From the NCBI GenBank assembly GCA_937916355.1, contig CALFTM010000084.1, forward strand, positions 1-30,291: DNA of 30,291 nt, in the 5' to 3' direction. Shown in pieces: positions 7,891-14,899 of the stretch; position 1 is the stretch's first letter; each line of letters starts with the position of its first letter. Source of the stretch: an uncultured Bacteroidales bacterium (GTDB lineage: Bacteria; Bacteroidota; Bacteroidia; Bacteroidales; Paludibacteraceae). Below the pieces are notes generated by a model, which saw nothing but the letters and a program-made list of their open reading frames with translations, was not told where the DNA came from and searched no databases. Position numbers and translations under genes: made by a program.

Positions 7891-8820
7891 TCAACGAGGC
7901 AACTTCGTGACGGACAAAATGTAAGATTTGTTCAACAGATCTTCTTCTATCAACAGACCCTCTTTTTTCATTTGCAGTTCCTCTTTTGAAAAAGAAGATG
8001 CCACAGAAACAAAAAATTTATTCTTTAAAGATATGACACACGCATCTTCGGGCAAAACATCACCATATTTCTTCATGTAATTCCGTGCATCATCTAATTT
8101 CGCAAAATCACTTAATACCAAATAAAAACCTTCTGACGCATTTTGATAAAGGTCTAACTCATCTTGCAAAATCGTAATTTGCTGATTTTTCGTGGAGACC
8201 TCCGCATTCAGATTTGCCATCAACATGGTAGCAGATTGAAGGGAAGCGATATTATTTGCACCCTCATTCTGTAACGGCTGAACAACAAATAATAGAGCAA
8301 AAACTGTCGCCAACCCTACAACAAGCGGTTTAAAAGAAAATTTAGCATCCAAAGACTGGACATTCTCTTCCGAAACAGGACTACTCGTTTGATGGATTTT
8401 AGGGAAATAAAACTCTTGCAAGCCAAAGGAGGTTCTATTTTTTAAGACTTGACGAACTTGTACAAATCTGAAAAACTTCCCTTCTCGTGAAAGCACACCC
8501 CAATCACCTGCAAGCACAGTCCTACCAGACTCTAATTCTTTCTGAATGATGGAAACAGCCTCGTCCACACACTTACTTGCCTCATCAAAGCTCTTCCCCC
8601 TCTTCATGTAATCCTGAACTAAAAGTCCATCATTATGAGACAACAAACTATTAAAAAAAATCTCACGACGAGGAGGATAAAAGGTATCTTCTTCAGAAGA
8701 GAACCTCGCTGGACTCTCATTGACGACAAATCCACCCAATCCCGGTACAATAACACAAGCGTGCTGTTCCAGAATGGACAGTACGCTTCCGAATAACTCT
8801 TGTAGACAATCGTTTCTCAT
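7891..8820 (-). CDS. Prokaryotic HU (CCDC81-like)/SPOR transmembrane protein
   Basis: This 309-aa protein has three parts. Residues 1-125 resemble the paired CCDC81-like prokaryotic HU domains (VIVPGLGGFVVNESPARF at 23-40; TVLAGDWGVL at 101-110). One transmembrane helix lies at about 164-181. A SPOR-like domain lies at about 233-309 (EGFYLVLSDFAKLDDARNYM and following). SPOR domains bind denuded septal peptidoglycan. HU-like domains are nucleic-acid or protein binding. The order implies a cytoplasmic HU part and a periplasmic SPOR part, linking the cytoplasm to the septal wall. The ATG at 8820 is close behind a predicted promoter at 8843-8850. A DMP19-like gene follows in the same transcript. 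Confidence 0.85.
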   Translation of the reverse strand: MRNDCLQELFGSVLSILEQHACVIVPGLGGFVVNESPARFSSEEDTFYPPRREIFFNSLLSHNDGLLVQDYMKRGKSFDEASKCVDEAVSIIQKELESGRTVLAGDWGVLSREGKFFRFVQVRQVLKNRTSFGLQEFYFPKIHQTSSPVSEENVQSLDAKFSFKPLVVGLATVFALLFVVQPLQNEGANNIASLQSATMLMANLNAEVSTKNQQITILQDELDLYQNASEGFYLVLSDFAKLDDARNYMKKYGDVLPEDACVISLKNKFFVSVASSFSKEELQMKKEGLLIEEDLLNKSYILSVTKLPR

Positions 8821-8842
8821 ACCAGAATCAAATTTTTCAGTG

Positions 8843-8850
8843 CAAAATTA
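8843..8850 (-). promoter_or_regulatory. Predicted -7 promoter box of the HU/SPOR gene
   Basis: The minus strand reads TAATTTTG, an exact TAnnTTTG match 22 nt before the ATG. A CTTG on the minus strand (8873-8876) is a weak -33 candidate with a 22-nt spacer. It separates this unit from the DUF2490 operon ending at 8923. Confidence 0.5.
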
Positions 8851-8922
8851 TCATATTTAGCGAGGAAATTCGCAAGAATGGAAAGCCAGTTTTCACGGAA
8901 ATACTGACAAGTTATCAACAAA

Positions 8923-9603
8923 TTAGAGAGAAAGACTATACGCCAAACCGACAGCAGAGACATCCAACGGATTCTTAACATTCATCGCATCGTTGAATTG
9001 GTAATAGACTTTCAGTGAATTTTTCTTATTAAACTGATATTTCAACGCTCCCTCATAACGCATTCTGTCAATCACATTCCCCTTATAATCATTCACACGA
9101 TAGAACATTTCAGCAGAAACTGAAGGAGTCAAAGGCACTTTAGGAATTTTAAAAGAGACTGTCAAGGCATTTCTCCAATAGTTCTTCCAAATCTTGGGTT
9201 CGCTTTTTTCCGGACGATAAGTAGCCTGAAAACGAGAACGCCACGCAAACGTAAAACGCTGCACAGAATACTTCACATTTGTATATCCCTGAAAACGCTG
9301 ATTAAAAAAATAGTTTTCTTCCCGATGCTTTGAAATGGCATAATAAGAGAGTCCGACTTTGAAAATTTTTCTCACGACCGTACACGAGACATCAACTTTA
9401 GAAGAAACCTTATCCAGCCGTTTTGAATTTTGGTCAAACGAGACACTCTCCTTGAAACCAAGTTCCAACCTTTTAAAGAACTTTTTAGAGATACCCACTT
9501 CAATATTAGAAGCAAAATCACAAGCATCCCTTTCTGCCCGAACATTCATCGTCAAGCAGAAAGAGAATACTATTAACAATCCTCGAATAAATAAATCTTT
9601 CAT
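8923..9603 (-). CDS. DUF2490 outer-membrane beta-barrel protein
   Basis: This 226-aa protein has a signal peptide (residues 1-23, ending NVRAE) followed by about ten amphipathic strands, including SNIEVGISKKFFKRLELGF and LTPSVSAEMFYRVND, and a terminal strand ending LAYSLSL. This matches DUF2490, a predicted outer-membrane barrel family of unknown function. It is the last gene of the VTC-DUF4956 operon; its ATG lies 12 nt after the DUF4956 stop. A small barrel co-transcribed with a polyphosphate-polymerase-like enzyme suggests a role at the outer surface or in export, but nothing in the sequence proves a pore. Confidence 0.85.
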   Translation of the reverse strand: MKDLFIRGLLIVFSFCLTMNVRAERDACDFASNIEVGISKKFFKRLELGFKESVSFDQNSKRLDKVSSKVDVSCTVVRKIFKVGLSYYAISKHREENYFFNQRFQGYTNVKYSVQRFTFAWRSRFQATYRPEKSEPKIWKNYWRNALTVSFKIPKVPLTPSVSAEMFYRVNDYKGNVIDRMRYEGALKYQFNKKNSLKVYYQFNDAMNVKNPLDVSAVGLAYSLSL

Positions 9604-9615
9604 TCGACTAAACTT

Positions 9616-10296
9616 CTAACCGTTAAAATCTTTGGCACGGGTTATTTGATCCACCGTATTTATCTCCTGTGTATCAGCCTCATAATAAACCTTAATCAAT
9701 GCTGTATCCTTCAAGAAATCAATGTAACCAACTTCACACTTGGAGACCTTTAATCCAGTTCGTTTTTTAATATCCTCCAACATCAATTGGTAATTTTCAG
9801 GTGTAATCAAATCAATCTTCTCGTACTTAATTAATTTACAAGCACTTTTTGAGACAATCCTTGTCTTTTCCATCAACCATGTCATCAACACGAAAAGACC
9901 GTTTGTCACCAATAACTCCACATAACTTACACTGACAGCCAACGCATTAATCACAGAAAGTCCGATAATCAAAAAGAGATAGGTCATCTCTCGGATTGGC
10001 ACAGTATCAGTACGATAACGGATAATACCAAAAATTGCGAACAGACCTAAAGCAAGACCAATCTGCAATTTCTCACTACCCAACAAGAAAATCAAAAGGA
10101 AAACTGTCGTACTAATCAAAGTGAATGTGAAGACATAATCACGCCTCTTAGACTTATCATAGTAGAGTTTCACAATGATAAGCGATGTCACCAACACATT
10201 CAAGATGAATCTGAACAACAATTCAGAGACGCCATCTACATTGACAATCGGATTGCCAAAAAATTCGTAATCTAGTATGCTTGTCAAAAGCTCCAT
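9616..10296 (-). CDS. DUF4956 integral membrane protein
   Basis: This 226-aa inner-membrane protein has about five hydrophobic segments (near 26-46, 53-73, 77-93, 100-121 and 123-142) and a cytoplasmic C-terminal domain of about 80 aa. The family signature GLFAIFGIIRYRTDTVPIRE is clear near residues 84-103. DUF4956 proteins are typically encoded next to VTC-type polyphosphate polymerases, as here, and often also near CotH-like kinases, which are absent. The short, charged loop after IRYRT faces the cytoplasm and could dock the neighbouring enzyme. The gene lies 45 nt after the VTC stop and 12 nt before the DUF2490 start. Its biochemical role is unknown. Confidence 0.9.
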   Translation of the reverse strand: MELLTSILDYEFFGNPIVNVDGVSELLFRFILNVLVTSLIIVKLYYDKSKRRDYVFTFTLISTTVFLLIFLLGSEKLQIGLALGLFAIFGIIRYRTDTVPIREMTYLFLIIGLSVINALAVSVSYVELLVTNGLFVLMTWLMEKTRIVSKSACKLIKYEKIDLITPENYQLMLEDIKKRTGLKVSKCEVGYIDFLKDTALIKVYYEADTQEINTVDQITRAKDFNG

Positions 10297-10341
10297 GTTT
10301 TTTTATTTTTATAATTAGAAAACTTAATTTAGAATCTGGTT

Positions 10342-11103
10342 CTACAACTTCTCTATGTAACGAACCTTCTCCTTGAAACGATTATACTTAATTGAAGGGT
10401 CTGTCAACACCATGCCTAAACAATATTTGCTGACACTTCTCCTTTTTATGCGCAAAGACATCAAATAATCCTTAAAATGAGAATGAGCGTTGCCATCTTG
10501 CTTTACCTCAACTATGCACAACTTTGAAATTGTATTTTTATTTCCTGTGACACAATTTTCAAAATTGATGTCAAAATCAATTGTAAGACGTTCGCTTTTC
10601 TCTCGGTTAACCAATGTAATGCGGAAAAAACTATTACGCAAACGGAAATCAACTTCATGCATTTTATAGATGGATTTCTCTTCTAAAAAATCTATTGCCG
10701 CCTGATTCGATTTCACATCTTCATTTTCGACCGTGATCCTCTTTTTTGATGTACGACCTTTATTATTTTTCTTCTTCACCTCAAAAAACATCAACCCAGA
10801 CTCTACATATTCGCGAATCCGAATCTTTTGTCTGTTAAGCCTTCCATTCTGATGGACGGTGTACATCGTAGCTTCAGAAGTGTCATAATAGAGGGTTCTA
10901 TAAAAAGCTTTCCGTAAATCCCCGATTTCCTGCACATAATAGTCCTTCCTTGCCATATCCAAAAGAATTGGCAACTGATTCACATTCACCAGAAATTTCG
11001 TGTCAATGCGGTTCATCAGACGAATACCACTCATCTCCTCCAATGTTATAGCATCAAAGGAAGAGAGTTTCTCATCTATGGAATTGACTATATTCTTCAA
11101 CAT
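10342..11103 (-). CDS. VTC-domain polyphosphate polymerase
   Basis: This 253-aa soluble protein is made almost entirely of one VTC domain, the triphosphate-tunnel fold of yeast Vtc4, which makes polyphosphate from ATP. Tunnel-type residues are in place: R32/D34/K36 (NRIDTKF), K93/R95/R97 (KIRIRE), E108/K110 (FFEVK), K120-K121-R122, R161, D176/D178, E199/K201 (VEVKQDG) and K226 (SVSKY). The last two motifs correspond to the metal-binding Glu and catalytic Lys regions of Vtc4 as I remember them. Unlike eukaryotic VTC there is no SPX domain and no fused membrane domain; the neighbouring DUF4956 protein may supply the latter. The gene lies 13 nt after the small secreted repeat protein and belongs to the same operon. 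Confidence 0.9.
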   Translation of the reverse strand: MLKNIVNSIDEKLSSFDAITLEEMSGIRLMNRIDTKFLVNVNQLPILLDMARKDYYVQEIGDLRKAFYRTLYYDTSEATMYTVHQNGRLNRQKIRIREYVESGLMFFEVKKKNNKGRTSKKRITVENEDVKSNQAAIDFLEEKSIYKMHEVDFRLRNSFFRITLVNREKSERLTIDFDINFENCVTGNKNTISKLCIVEVKQDGNAHSHFKDYLMSLRIKRRSVSKYCLGMVLTDPSIKYNRFKEKVRYIEKL

Positions 11104-11116
11104 AACAAAACGGATA

Positions 11117-11521
11117 TCACTCTGTAATATACTCGTACTCTTTGTAGCTTTTTACTTTCCCGTTAGGAAGCAATGTTTTTGAAGATTTCTTTTTACCGTT
11201 CTCAAAATATTCAAACAATACGGTCTTCTCCAACTTATCGAACTCATCATAATTCTTCTCTTCAATACATTTACCCTTCTCATTGTAGGTATATGTCACC
11301 CTGTACTTTTGATCTCCAAGAGAATTATACTCCACCTCCTCACTTTTCTTCCCATTTGCATCATAAATGGTTTTATGATCCAACTTCTTCTTTGATCCTT
11401 CAATAGACCACTCCTTCACCTCTTTCAACTTCTTTCCATCAAAAGTCTTTTGAGCAAAAAGAGAAGATGTACTAAACAACGCCACAGACGTAGCAAAAAT
11501 AGCTATAATTAATTTCCTCAT
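11117..11521 (-). CDS. Small secreted YD/MORN-like repeat protein
   Basis: This 134-aa protein has a signal peptide (residues 1-23, ending SLFAQ) and a mature part built from degenerate repeats of about 22-25 aa. Each is a two-strand unit with a turn: YDANGK, YNEKGK, YFENGK and LPNGK. This resembles YD-repeat, YwqK or MORN-like beta-hairpin modules. It is very lysine-rich, so the mature protein is basic. The function is unknown. It is the first gene of the VTC-DUF4956-DUF2490 operon, 13 nt ahead of the VTC gene. A basic secreted protein beside a polyphosphate polymerase could bind the polyanion, which is inference only. Confidence 0.75.
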   Translation of the reverse strand: MRKLIIAIFATSVALFSTSSLFAQKTFDGKKLKEVKEWSIEGSKKKLDHKTIYDANGKKSEEVEYNSLGDQKYRVTYTYNEKGKCIEEKNYDEFDKLEKTVLFEYFENGKKKSSKTLLPNGKVKSYKEYEYITE

Positions 11522-11574
11522 ACTTTATGTTTTTTAGGTATTACATTTGAGCACCATTAGACTTAACTTCAAAA

Positions 11575-11599
11575 AACGACACCCTTCAAAAATGTCGTT
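11575..11599 (-). promoter_or_regulatory. Hairpin at the 5' end of the polyphosphate-operon leader
   Basis: AACGACA (11575-11581) and TGTCGTT (11593-11599) are perfect inverted repeats around an 11-nt loop. The predicted transcript starts near 11602, so the stem would form almost at the RNA 5' end, within a leader of about 80 nt. It could stabilise the mRNA or act as an operator. Confidence 0.4.
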
Positions 11600-11606
11600 C
11601 TAAATA

Positions 11607-11637
11607 CAAATATAGAACCATCTGACAAATTAACAAA
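11607..11637 (-). promoter_or_regulatory. Promoter of the VTC-DUF4956 operon
   Basis: On the minus strand the -33 element TTTG (11634-11637) and the -7 box TATATTTG (11607-11614) are both exact consensus matches with a 19-nt spacer, as in Bacteroides promoters. This is the best-formed promoter in the window. It lies about 85 nt before the ATG at 11521. Confidence 0.75.
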
Positions 11638-11657
11638 ATAGTTGAGTTAAAATTAAT

Positions 11658-11695
11658 AAAAAAAAAGAAAATTCCTCCTTATCCGAGGAATTTTC
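11658..11695 (-). terminator. Rho-independent terminator of the dnaA operon
   Basis: An 11-bp perfect stem (11667-11677 with 11685-11695) encloses a 7-nt loop. On the minus strand it is followed directly by a run of nine T (11658-11666). It lies 45 nt beyond the stop of the pRiA4b ORF-3-like gene, and ends that transcript just before the next operon's promoter. Confidence 0.85.
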
Positions 11696-11740
11696 CTATT
11701 TCGATAAAAGATTTCACAATGACTAAATAAAACTTATTTA

Positions 11741-12295
11741 TCACTGTTGGTCTTCAAAATAGTTATCATTGATACTCAAACCATCAAGTTCATCGTCACT
11801 GAATCCTGTGTCCAAGAAATCATCAGACATGTCATAATCAGAAGAACCGCCCATCTTCCCTGTAGAGAAGTCATCTAAAAAGTAGCCATCCACCAATTGC
11901 TTAGGAGCTTTTCCTTTTGAAGTTTTGCAAAGCGGTTTCCCTAAAGAGCAGCCGGTTTTGATCTCCTTCAATTCGATAAAGAAACTTCTTTCATTCATTA
12001 TGTCATAGACAAACATAAGCTTCTGACCTTCATCATCAATAAACTCCTCCAACCTTGTGTTCTCCATCACATAACAATCTTCATCAGAAGAGGTGTCCAT
12101 CATGATTTGAGCGATTTCTGCTCCACGCTCCCAATCATCATCGCAGAGATAGAACGAAGTCAACTGGTCATTTCCATAACCCACAGACTCTAAAATAGCA
12201 TCATGAAAATCTAAAAAAGTAGCATCAGAATCAATGTGGATTTCACGAACAAAATCCTCCACCTCTTCAGAATACATAACAAACTTCAAAACCAT
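11741..12295 (-). CDS. pRiA4b ORF-3-like protein (IS1096 TnpR-like fold)
   Basis: This 184-aa acidic cytoplasmic protein has an N-terminal half that looks like the plasmid pRiA4b ORF-3 family, also annotated as IS1096 passenger TnpR-like: LDFHDAILESVGYGNDQLTS near 28-47, FYLCDDDWERG near 48-58, and FVYDIMNERSFFIELKEI near 94-111. The C-terminal 50 residues are low in complexity and very acidic (repeated DD, DE and SDD). No transposase lies nearby, so the 'transposon passenger' label is only a family name. The ATG lies 27 nt after the dnaA stop, and one terminator follows both genes, so it is the second gene of the dnaA transcript. The function is unknown. Confidence 0.8.
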   Translation of the reverse strand: MVLKFVMYSEEVEDFVREIHIDSDATFLDFHDAILESVGYGNDQLTSFYLCDDDWERGAEIAQIMMDTSSDEDCYVMENTRLEEFIDDEGQKLMFVYDIMNERSFFIELKEIKTGCSLGKPLCKTSKGKAPKQLVDGYFLDDFSTGKMGGSSDYDMSDDFLDTGFSDDELDGLSINDNYFEDQQ

Positions 12296-12322
12296 ATTTT
12301 TAATGTTTTAATGATTTTTCGA

Positions 12323-13717
12323 TTAACTTAACGCACTTTCTATGTTCTCAACACTTTGACGGAAAGATTTGTCATACTTCAACAAATCGGCAACTGCCTT
12401 ACATGCGTAAAGCACCGTCGCATGATCTCTGTTTCCTATCTGTTCGCCAATCGTAGACAGTGAGTTTTTTGTATATTTTCTCGAAAGGTACATCGCGATC
12501 TGGCGCGCCTGCACCACTTCTCTTCTGCGAGATTTAGTCTGAATGTCCTTGGTGTCTAAGCGGTAATAATCGCAAACCATTTTTTGAATAGATTGAATAG
12601 AGACTACTCTATCAGCGACATTCACGATACGGCTCACCACCTTCTCTGCCAACGAGATATTGATCTCATCCTGTGTAAATGTAGATTGAGCGAGCAATGA
12701 GTTCAGAACACCTTCCAACTCTCGGATATTATCCTGAACATTCTCTGCGATGTACCTCACAACTGTATCAGGAATCTGCAAACCACCCTTATTCACCTTA
12801 TACTGAAGAATCGCTTCTCTCGTATCCTGATTCGGAGAGGTCAACTCTACCGTCACTCCCCAACGGAAACGAGAAAGGATACGCTCATCCAGACCTTGTA
12901 GATGCTTAGGCGAACGATCTGAGGTTAAAATAATCTGCTTTCCGATTTGTTGCAGATGATTAAATATCTGGAAAAAGACATTCTGAGTACCCACCTTATT
13001 AGAGAAGAACTGGATATCATCAACAATCAACACATCAATTTGCTGATAGAAATTCAGGAAATCATTCACCTTATTACTCAAATGTGCATCAGAGTACTGC
13101 TGTTGAAAACGATTTGCATCGACATATAGAACCACTTTTTCTGGATGTCTCTTCATCACCTCCCAACCTATCGCATGAGAGATATGGGTTTTTCCTAACC
13201 CGGAACCACCATAGATAAAAAGAGGATTGAACGTGTTCTTGTTTGGATTCGCAGCAACTGACAATCCTGTCTCTTTTGCCAATTTATTACAAGTACCCTC
13301 AACTAAAGTCTCAAAGGTATAGTTAGGGTTCAACTGTGAATCAATCTTTGGCTTTACACGAGACACAAATGGATTAAATTCAGTCACAGGAGGTTGTGCG
13401 GGAGAGACTTTAACTTTCGTCTCATCAACGCTCACCACCATGATGTTATACATCAACTGAGCAGCTGGCCCTGCAATCTTACGCAAGGTAGATACCAACA
13501 AATGTCCAAAATTCGCATCCACATAATCTGCATAAAAGTGGCTCGGAACCAAAATCGTCAATGTTTGGTTTTCCCAACACTCTGCCTTTATGGGTGCAAT
13601 CCAACTATTAAACTGGGGTTCCTCAAGATTATCATTGATAATCTCTACGCACTTACTCCAAATCTCCTCACATTCGGAAGTTTTAGCATCAGTAATATTC
13701 ATTTGATACTCGTTCAT
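12323..13717 (-). CDS. dnaA: Chromosomal replication initiator DnaA
   Basis: DnaA binds DnaA boxes at oriC and opens the duplex in an ATP-dependent way. The domains run in the usual order: N-terminal DnaB/self-interaction domain (about 15-95), a short linker (about 100-128), the AAA+ domain and the C-terminal DNA-binding domain. Visible motifs are Walker A GGSGLGKT (170-177), Walker B LIVDD (230-234), the arginine-rich LDERILSRFRWG (276-287) and the DnaA signature GNRDHATVLYACK (428-440). I take the ATG at 13717 (464 aa, MNEYQMN) rather than an in-frame TTG at 13747. A pRiA4b ORF-3-like gene follows in the same operon. No convincing TTATCCACA boxes are seen in the upstream spacer, so this is not clearly oriC. 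Confidence 0.97.
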   Translation of the reverse strand: MNEYQMNITDAKTSECEEIWSKCVEIINDNLEEPQFNSWIAPIKAECWENQTLTILVPSHFYADYVDANFGHLLVSTLRKIAGPAAQLMYNIMVVSVDETKVKVSPAQPPVTEFNPFVSRVKPKIDSQLNPNYTFETLVEGTCNKLAKETGLSVAANPNKNTFNPLFIYGGSGLGKTHISHAIGWEVMKRHPEKVVLYVDANRFQQQYSDAHLSNKVNDFLNFYQQIDVLIVDDIQFFSNKVGTQNVFFQIFNHLQQIGKQIILTSDRSPKHLQGLDERILSRFRWGVTVELTSPNQDTREAILQYKVNKGGLQIPDTVVRYIAENVQDNIRELEGVLNSLLAQSTFTQDEINISLAEKVVSRIVNVADRVVSIQSIQKMVCDYYRLDTKDIQTKSRRREVVQARQIAMYLSRKYTKNSLSTIGEQIGNRDHATVLYACKAVADLLKYDKSFRQSVENIESALS

Positions 13718-13747
13718 ACTCTCTGTTCTTTTGTCTTTGCAGGACAA

Positions 13748-13944
13748 ATTTGCAAAGGATTTTTCTGAAAAAAAAATCCTTAAAAATTTGGTTATAAAAT
13801 TTAAAGACTAAGTATCTAAAAATCAGACACCTATATTACAAGCTTATAATCAGCATTTTACATTTTTACATTTTCATAAACCACTGATTTTTAAGGTTAT
13901 CAGACCTTTCAAAATAAGCTTATATTTTTTTTAATTTTTTTTAT
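13748..13944. other. AT-rich spacer upstream of dnaA with repeated short motifs
   Basis: About 200 bp without a gene separate dnaA from the end of the mlaD-like gene. AAGCTTAT occurs twice (13840-13847 and 13916-13923, the second within the palindrome ATAAGCTTAT). ATCAG occurs three times (13822, 13849 and 13899) and once inverted (CTGAT, 13884). There is also an ACATTTTTACATTTT direct repeat. No clear DnaA box or consensus promoter is visible. It may hold the dnaA promoter and operators. Confidence 0.4.
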
Positions 13945-14874
13945 TTACTCCTTTGAAGCCTCTTTTTCTTCTTTGTTACGATTGATCAAAGAAAACTGGA
14001 CATAACGCTTAGGATTGCTCTTTAAATCAACCAACAGACTATTGGCACTACCTACAGTCGTATTGATATTGTTATACAAAGACTGATCGGTCAACAACAA
14101 CCCCAACGTACCTTCTCCCTTGTTCACTTTGTCGGTGATTTTTTGAACGCTCGCCAAAGTGGTATTCAGCTGATTGACAGTTTTATTGAAATCAACCTTC
14201 GCCAACCCTTCGCCGACCTTATCAAATTTGGTTACAAGAGCATTTGCATTGTTCAACAACGTAGGCACGTCATTGCCCATCATATTATCTAATTTATGGG
14301 TAGTTCCCTTCAAATTGGTTGTAATGGTCTGAATATTTGCTAACGACTTCTCTATCGCCTTATCGTTTGCAATCACTTGTAAGGATGCCATGAGAGAATC
14401 CAACTGAGGAATGATTGACTGAATCCTTGGCATCAATTCAGATGACAAAGCATTCATCACCCCATCGTCAATGTAAGAAGGCAACGTATCACCCACTTCA
14501 TAATAGTTTTTCACTCCTGCGGTGGTATCCATAAACAACTCGATGGTCGCTCCGCCTAAAAGTCCGGAAACCAAACCCGCTCTTGAACCCACAGGAATCT
14601 TCATATCTTCATCTACTTGTAAAATCACAACGACCTCCTTCGACGGATCATCATAATCATAGATGATGTCTTGAACGAAACCGACTTTGTATCCCTTCAC
14701 ATTCACAGGATTAGTCTCCACCAAACCATTGATTCGGCTAAATTTCAAGCAATAATAGTTGGTTGGATTGAAAACATTAATTCCTTTCAGATAGTTCACG
14801 CCAAAAAATGTGGCTGCGATAACCAAAACCGCCCAAACTCCGATTTTAAATTCTTTTGTGATTTTAAAGTCCAT
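13945..14874 (-). CDS. MCE/MlaD-family lipid transport protein
   Basis: This 309-aa protein has one N-terminal transmembrane helix (about residues 11-29) and an MCE domain from about 37 to 116, with the typical NGLVETNPVNVKGYKVGFVQ near 48-67 and IPVGSRAGLVSGLLGGATIE near 94-113. A long helical C-terminal part follows. MCE proteins form hexameric rings that carry phospholipids between the inner and outer membranes, usually with an ABC transporter (MlaEF). No mlaE or mlaF lies next to it here. It follows the amidase with a 25-nt gap on the same strand, a pairing that ties it to envelope upkeep. The C-terminal helices may form the needle or coiled-coil seen in longer MCE proteins. Confidence 0.9.
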   Translation of the reverse strand: MDFKITKEFKIGVWAVLVIAATFFGVNYLKGINVFNPTNYYCLKFSRINGLVETNPVNVKGYKVGFVQDIIYDYDDPSKEVVVILQVDEDMKIPVGSRAGLVSGLLGGATIELFMDTTAGVKNYYEVGDTLPSYIDDGVMNALSSELMPRIQSIIPQLDSLMASLQVIANDKAIEKSLANIQTITTNLKGTTHKLDNMMGNDVPTLLNNANALVTKFDKVGEGLAKVDFNKTVNQLNTTLASVQKITDKVNKGEGTLGLLLTDQSLYNNINTTVGSANSLLVDLKSNPKRYVQFSLINRNKEEKEASKE

Positions 14875-14899
14875 ATTATATTTTTATTTTTTGTTACAC

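Noticed and set aside
11741..12295. Mobile element suggested by the IS1096 passenger-like family name
   Set aside because: There is no transposase, terminal inverted repeat or target duplication; the gene is embedded in the dnaA transcript.
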